DNA of 64,000 bases from Tribonema minus (taxonomy: Eukaryota; Sar; Xanthophyceae; Tribonematales; Tribonemataceae), in NCBI GenBank assembly GCA_017506865.1, contig JAFCMP010000028.1:372001-436000 (forward strand). The letters run 5' to 3'. Made by a program: the position numbers and the translations under genes. The notes under the pieces are model-generated. The model searched no databases. It was not told the DNA's origin and worked only from the letters and a program-made list of their open reading frames with translations. Position 1 is the stretch's first letter. Every line of letters starts with the position of its first letter. Below are positions 61,848-64,000 of the stretch, in pieces.

Positions 61848-64000
61848 TGTGAGTGCTAGTGTACATGACAATTGCATTTTTAGTGGTCAGCGACGATCGG
61901 TGACCCTAGAGGTAGGGTTGCATGGCAGTGCGTTTTGATGGGAGTGCTGTCGCTGCTGCTAGTTCCCCATCAATGGCACCTTACTGTTCTGCTGCAAAAG
62001 TGTTCGAGGTGTGGATTTGATGCGCTTGTTGCCGGTGTGCTATGCTAGCCTTGCAGGCATGCGCAAGGGCCTCTCATGTCTTGAATGTCACATGGCCACG
62101 GGAGTCATTAATGCATGTGCCTGCTGATATTCATAGCGCAGTGGTGCGGCAGTATAGCGCACACAGGAGCTTATCACTGGCAGGTACGTACGCTGCCGCG
62201 TCTGTACATGTATTGTCTAGTATGCCCATGCTACATTGACTTACATGCACGTCAAGGCATCGTTGGTCAGAATGTCATGTGCAGATGTTGCAAATCCTGC
62301 TTTGTCTGTGCATTTATTTTATAAATATAACATGGAATTCCTGAAGTTAGTGATAGTGCAGTTGAGATGGCAGGTCCTGTCAGCATGACCTCTGCATGAG
62401 TGTATGAAGGTATTGCTGGCAGAAGGTGTGTGCACCACGACTCACGTAATATCAGTGCTGTGTCTCCACTGTATGGTGAAAGTCATGGGTACGCAAGTAG
62501 CCTAAGGTGCCGACAAATCAAGCACAGGCAAGCACTACCTCCTTGCCTACCTGCCAGTGATGAGATAATTTCATTTGACTTTGTAGAAACAGCCTATGGT
62601 AACAAAAGCATGCCGACGTGATGTAGGTGCTGGTGCCCACCGAGGTGCACCTGGCTTTAAAGCATAGTCTACTGGTACACTTTGTACCGTGCTTTGCGTT
62701 GCGCTGAACAGATGGGCCAAATCATAACGCCAACACATCATAATCCTACATAATCCAAATGCAATCAGAGACAGACACACAGCACCTGACGTCACACCTA
62801 CAAACATCTAGGTAGCTGGCCGCCAAGTATGTGTGCTGAGCTGTGCAGATACTGACACTGCAGCACGAGTTGTCCGGCTGAGCATGACGGCAATGATATT
62901 CTCGTTGACGCACTGCACGATAGGATGTGCAGCACGTGCTGGGGGTTGTTTTTTGCACATGCCATCAAGAACTGGCTGTGATGGGCAGTATGGACGGCTT
63001 ACATCAATAGGTGGCCTGGCTGCATACAAGCACAAAGGCGGATGAGTTCCTTGATGCTCAACAGAACAAAAACTGTTCACCTCCAGATAATGCTGCTATG
63101 TAAAGTGGCTTTGAAGTAATAGTTGACAGTAATGACTTGTTCAAATAGTCTCATTTGCATGAACTGTGCCTGCAAGCAGGCAGTGTCAAAGCATCATCAA
63201 ATTTGTGCAGACACGCTGAAATGCAATAGTGCTACATACAGCGCTGCGTGGCCAACAAGCAATCAAAGAGACCCAAGTAAATTGGCAGCAGGTGCTCCAG
63301 ATGCATATACAGAACGTCAAACGAGTGTGATATTTTGCGATCATGCAAAGGCTGCGAATGCCGATGATCGATGCTGCTTAGCCAATGCCTTTTGTCCAAC
63401 TGCACCCAGTAACGCAACACCAACAGGACTCAGGCTTTACAAACACCAGCTTGAAGGTGCACATTTGACAACATGGAAGAAGTGTGGCCTCGGAAAACTC
63501 AGAAATAGTCTTGGTCCTTGCTCCACACATCAGCTGATTCATCAGTGTACTTTGAGCCCGCACCAAGCCTCCCCTTCCCATCGGCCTGGACACAACAGCA
63601 CGCGGGATGTCGTGACATAGGAAATGCGTATCAGCAGGTGTTGTTGAAGCAATTGGTCACTGGCCAGACCCTTTTGCAGACATTGCACCACAAGGTTCAC
63701 TTCAGAGGTAGGCAACGAAAGGGGGGACGTGCAATGCTCCAGTACACTGCTATAGAAGGGAAGCCAACACTGCCACTGCGTGCAGTCAGACGATGCAAAC
63801 CATATGTACACGTGGCAGGTGGCACGACAATTACAGCTTTACAGCGGCATCAGCCTGAGCCTGCTGAAAAGCACATGCATACGTGCGTCTGTAGTAGGAC
63901 ATGACAGATACCAGTGGCACCCATTGCTGCACTGATCATTGAGATGAGCTTCCCCACAAGCGCTTTCATACTTGCTCGAATTGCTGATTTAGTGGTAATT
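61848..64000. other. 2.15-kb stretch without a supported gene
   Basis: Only short frames occur, with no recognisable domain, splice-linked exons or element termini. No A-family tail or TTAGGG tract was seen. It may hold the nadA 3' UTR and introns of a gene that continues beyond the window. Confidence 0.5.

Noticed and set aside
63123..63904. Overlapping frames at the right end of the window as genes
   Set aside because: They are Cys/His-rich but without domain, splice continuity or codon bias. They are not distinguishable from chance.

Overview
This window is nuclear DNA from a eukaryote, most likely a green alga of the Chlamydomonadales. The evidence is spliced genes with GT-AG introns (one GC-AG), GC-rich codons with Ala and Gly runs, long introns, plant/algal gene families (HVA22/REEP, SEC14, quinolinate synthase, EXPERA), and many short TTAGGG/CCCTAA tracts. 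A TTAGGG-type telomere repeat fits only some green algae, so the exact lineage is an inference.

Positions 1-30,350 are a mobile-element district. It opens with an 80-bp perfect inverted repeat and an isolated DNA cytosine-5 methyltransferase (396-1538). Next comes a non-LTR retrotransposon whose 5' part is inverted (1540-4632), then an intact 2-kb-codon Ty3/gypsy polyprotein with protease, RT, RNase H, integrase, chromodomain and Tudor-like repeats but no visible gag or LTRs (4738-10683). Three head-to-tail arrays of 5'-truncated non-LTR elements follow (11,292-13,899 +; 17,794-24,831 -; 28,806-30,342 +). The middle array contains a nearly full-length autonomous element (family A: N-terminal zinc fingers, RT, CCHC knuckle, restriction-like endonuclease), and short TTAGGG tracts separate its elements. 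Families A, B and C all end in AATAAA(A)AGTAC, as expected if B and C are non-autonomous passengers of the family A machinery. A spliced, apparently intact PIF/Harbinger transposase gene (25,219-28,263) lies between two inverted family B copies, and a spliced Gly-rich gene of unknown function sits at 14,254-17,421.

Positions 30,350-64,000 are mainly host genes: a 680-aa membrane protein with two HVA22/REEP domains (minus), a mu/alpha-type glutathione S-transferase, a coiled-coil protein (minus), a SEC14/CRAL-TRIO protein, a protein with about 13 membrane spans ending in an EXPERA (EBP-like) domain, an aspartyl/asparaginyl beta-hydroxylase-like oxygenase, a C1orf109/AIRIM-like protein (minus), and an intronless organelle-targeted quinolinate synthase (NadA). 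They do not form one pathway. Lipid/ER membrane themes recur (HVA22, SEC14, EXPERA), but that could be chance.

Exon boundaries were placed by eye from splice consensus, reading-frame continuity and family similarity. Every gene model given with exon coordinates keeps its phase across all junctions. I saw no tRNA, rRNA or CRISPR.
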